NCBI GenBank assembly: GCA_946562005.1
Contig: CAMNVD010000079.1
Coordinates: forward strand, 1 to 5,397
Length of the DNA: 5,397 nucleotides
Origin: an uncultured Clostridia bacterium
GTDB taxonomy: Bacteria; Bacillota; Dehalobacteriia; UBA4068; JAAVYR01
Direction: 5' to 3'
Part shown: one piece after another, positions 4,534 through 5,397 of the stretch
How the letters are laid out: each line of letters opens with the position of its first letter
Position numbering within the stretch: the stretch's first letter is position 1
The notes under the pieces: model-generated
Seen by the model: the letters and a program-made list of their open reading frames with translations, nothing else
Database searches by the model: none
What the model was told of the DNA's origin: nothing
Position numbers and translations under genes: made by a program

Positions 4534-5397
4534 TTAAAAATACTCGTTGATTATGTTTTCTCTTTTGGGAAAGATTTTTTCCAGTGCCTGGATTTGATTG
4601 TCTATGCCAGTGAGTAATCCTTGCCGGGCTAACGCTAAAGCGGTGGAGTTTCCCATTATCAGGCTGGTTAGGGCATCGATGGTTATACTGCAATAGGCAT
4701 TAGGTGTGTATGCCATTTTGCGGATTGCTGCTGTTCCTTGGTTTAGGCTTATGGAAAATACGCCATTATTGGCTGAGATAAGATTATCTTTTACATTGAG
4801 ACAAAGGACTCCGGTGAAATCCTGCGGGTAGACAAGGGCTGACAAAAGCTGTTCTACAGAGAGAATCCGTGTCATCATATCTGGATGACGGGTAGATTTT
4901 CCTTGCCAGTGGGGGATTTCAGTTAGCAGCTTGTCCGCCATAGGAGCGGACCAGATAATTTTTTCGGCTTGGGTACGATGCCCATAGAGGTAGTGCCATA
5001 TCATCTGGTAGCCGTCAGCGGTAGTATATGCCATTTCTAAGATGTTTATCTGGTTTTTATCCAGTTGATAGACTAGATAGGCAATGGCTTGATTTTGATA
5101 AGAAAATAGGGCTATCTCTGCATTATCTATTTTCCAGTCTGCTATGTGGTGACGCCAGTTTTTTTCTGTGCGGCAAACATAGCCGTGATGGTATTTATGG
5201 TAGGTTTGGTAGATTTCTTGGTAAAGGTACCAATACTTTTCTGGTTCTGGGTTCAGGGTAATGGTGTATTCCTGGTAATGGGCGGCGCCTTGCTTGGCTA
5301 ATCTTTCGATATCTGTCATATCCAGACAATAGTCCTGTTTCTCATGGGTGAAAACAAAACCATAGGGCCGGTAGAGCTGATTGTCAACAGGCTGTAA
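4534..5397 (-). CDS. Eis-type GNAT acetyltransferase with SCP2-like C-terminal domain (N-terminus off right edge)
   Basis: The frame is open from the right edge to the TAA at 4536-4534, giving 287 visible residues; an internal ATG at 5319 is not the real start. The first visible residues contain LYRPYGFVFTHEK (8-20), typical of the end of an acetyl-CoA-binding GNAT domain. A second GNAT-like domain spans roughly 56-170, a boundary motif DMMTRIL lies at 173-179, and a sterol-carrier-like (SCP2_2) domain fills about 180-287. This order is that of the Eis family, usually about 400 residues, so around 100 are missing. Eis of Mycobacterium tuberculosis acetylates aminoglycosides at several amines and also proteins; Bacillota homologues often have unknown natural substrates. 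The protein ends in EYF. In Mtb Eis the C-terminal carboxylate of a terminal Phe acts as general base, and that feature appears kept here. Y9 may correspond to its general-acid Tyr. The gene ends in a strong terminator. Confidence 0.82.
   Translation of the reverse strand, partial: LQPVDNQLYRPYGFVFTHEKQDYCLDMTDIERLAKQGAAHYQEYTITLNPEPEKYWYLYQEIYQTYHKYHHGYVCRTEKNWRHHIADWKIDNAEIALFSYQNQAIAYLVYQLDKNQINILEMAYTTADGYQMIWHYLYGHRTQAEKIIWSAPMADKLLTEIPHWQGKSTRHPDMMTRILSVEQLLSALVYPQDFTGVLCLNVKDNLISANNGVFSISLNQGTAAIRKMAYTPNAYCSITIDALTSLIMGNSTALALARQGLLTGIDNQIQALEKIFPKRENIINEYF

Noticed and set aside
4421..4693. 90-residue minus-strand open frame overlapping the Eis-like gene
   Set aside because: It is out of frame with the Eis-like protein, runs through the terminator hairpin, and matches no family I recognise.

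Overview
The window looks like chromosomal DNA from an anaerobic member of the Bacillota (Clostridia or Negativicutes type). Four things point that way: moderately AT-rich DNA with strong purine-rich ribosome binding sites, a 52-residue clostridial-type rubredoxin, a SleB/CwlJ-type cell-wall hydrolase (a family tied to spore cortex lysis), and a biotin synthase with the divergent residues expected of anaerobe enzymes. A choloylglycine-hydrolase-family enzyme would fit a gut inhabitant but does not prove one. The species cannot be named from this sequence.

Layout, left to right. (1) Positions 1-421, minus strand: the N-terminal part of a secreted SleB-like hydrolase that runs off the left edge. 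It starts at a GTG, and its C-terminal catalytic region is outside the window. (2) 422-792: a divergent intergenic region with candidate promoters for both flanking genes and a dyad element. (3) 793-951, plus: a GTG-initiated rubredoxin, followed by an intrinsic terminator. (4) 1037-1091: a BirA-type biotin operator whose right half contains the -35 box of the bioB promoter. (5) 1131-2105, plus: bioB. (6) 2187-3422, plus: an RmuC-family protein, probably read through from bioB because no terminator is visible between them. (7) 3419-4396, minus: a choloylglycine hydrolase family enzyme (bile salt hydrolase / penicillin V acylase superfamily), convergent with rmuC and sharing four bases at the stop codons. 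(8) 4485-4522: a strong, symmetric terminator. (9) 4534-5397, minus: an Eis-type acetyltransferase whose reading frame stays open to the right edge, so its N-terminus is missing.

The genes do not form one pathway; this appears to be an ordinary chromosomal neighbourhood of short, independently regulated units. No mobile element, CRISPR array, tRNA or rRNA is visible. The items most worth following up are the bioB operator/promoter overlap, the altered auxiliary-cluster ligands of BioB, the substrate of the choloylglycine hydrolase homologue, and the conserved C-terminal phenylalanine of the Eis-like protein. I found no convincing undescribed multi-gene system.
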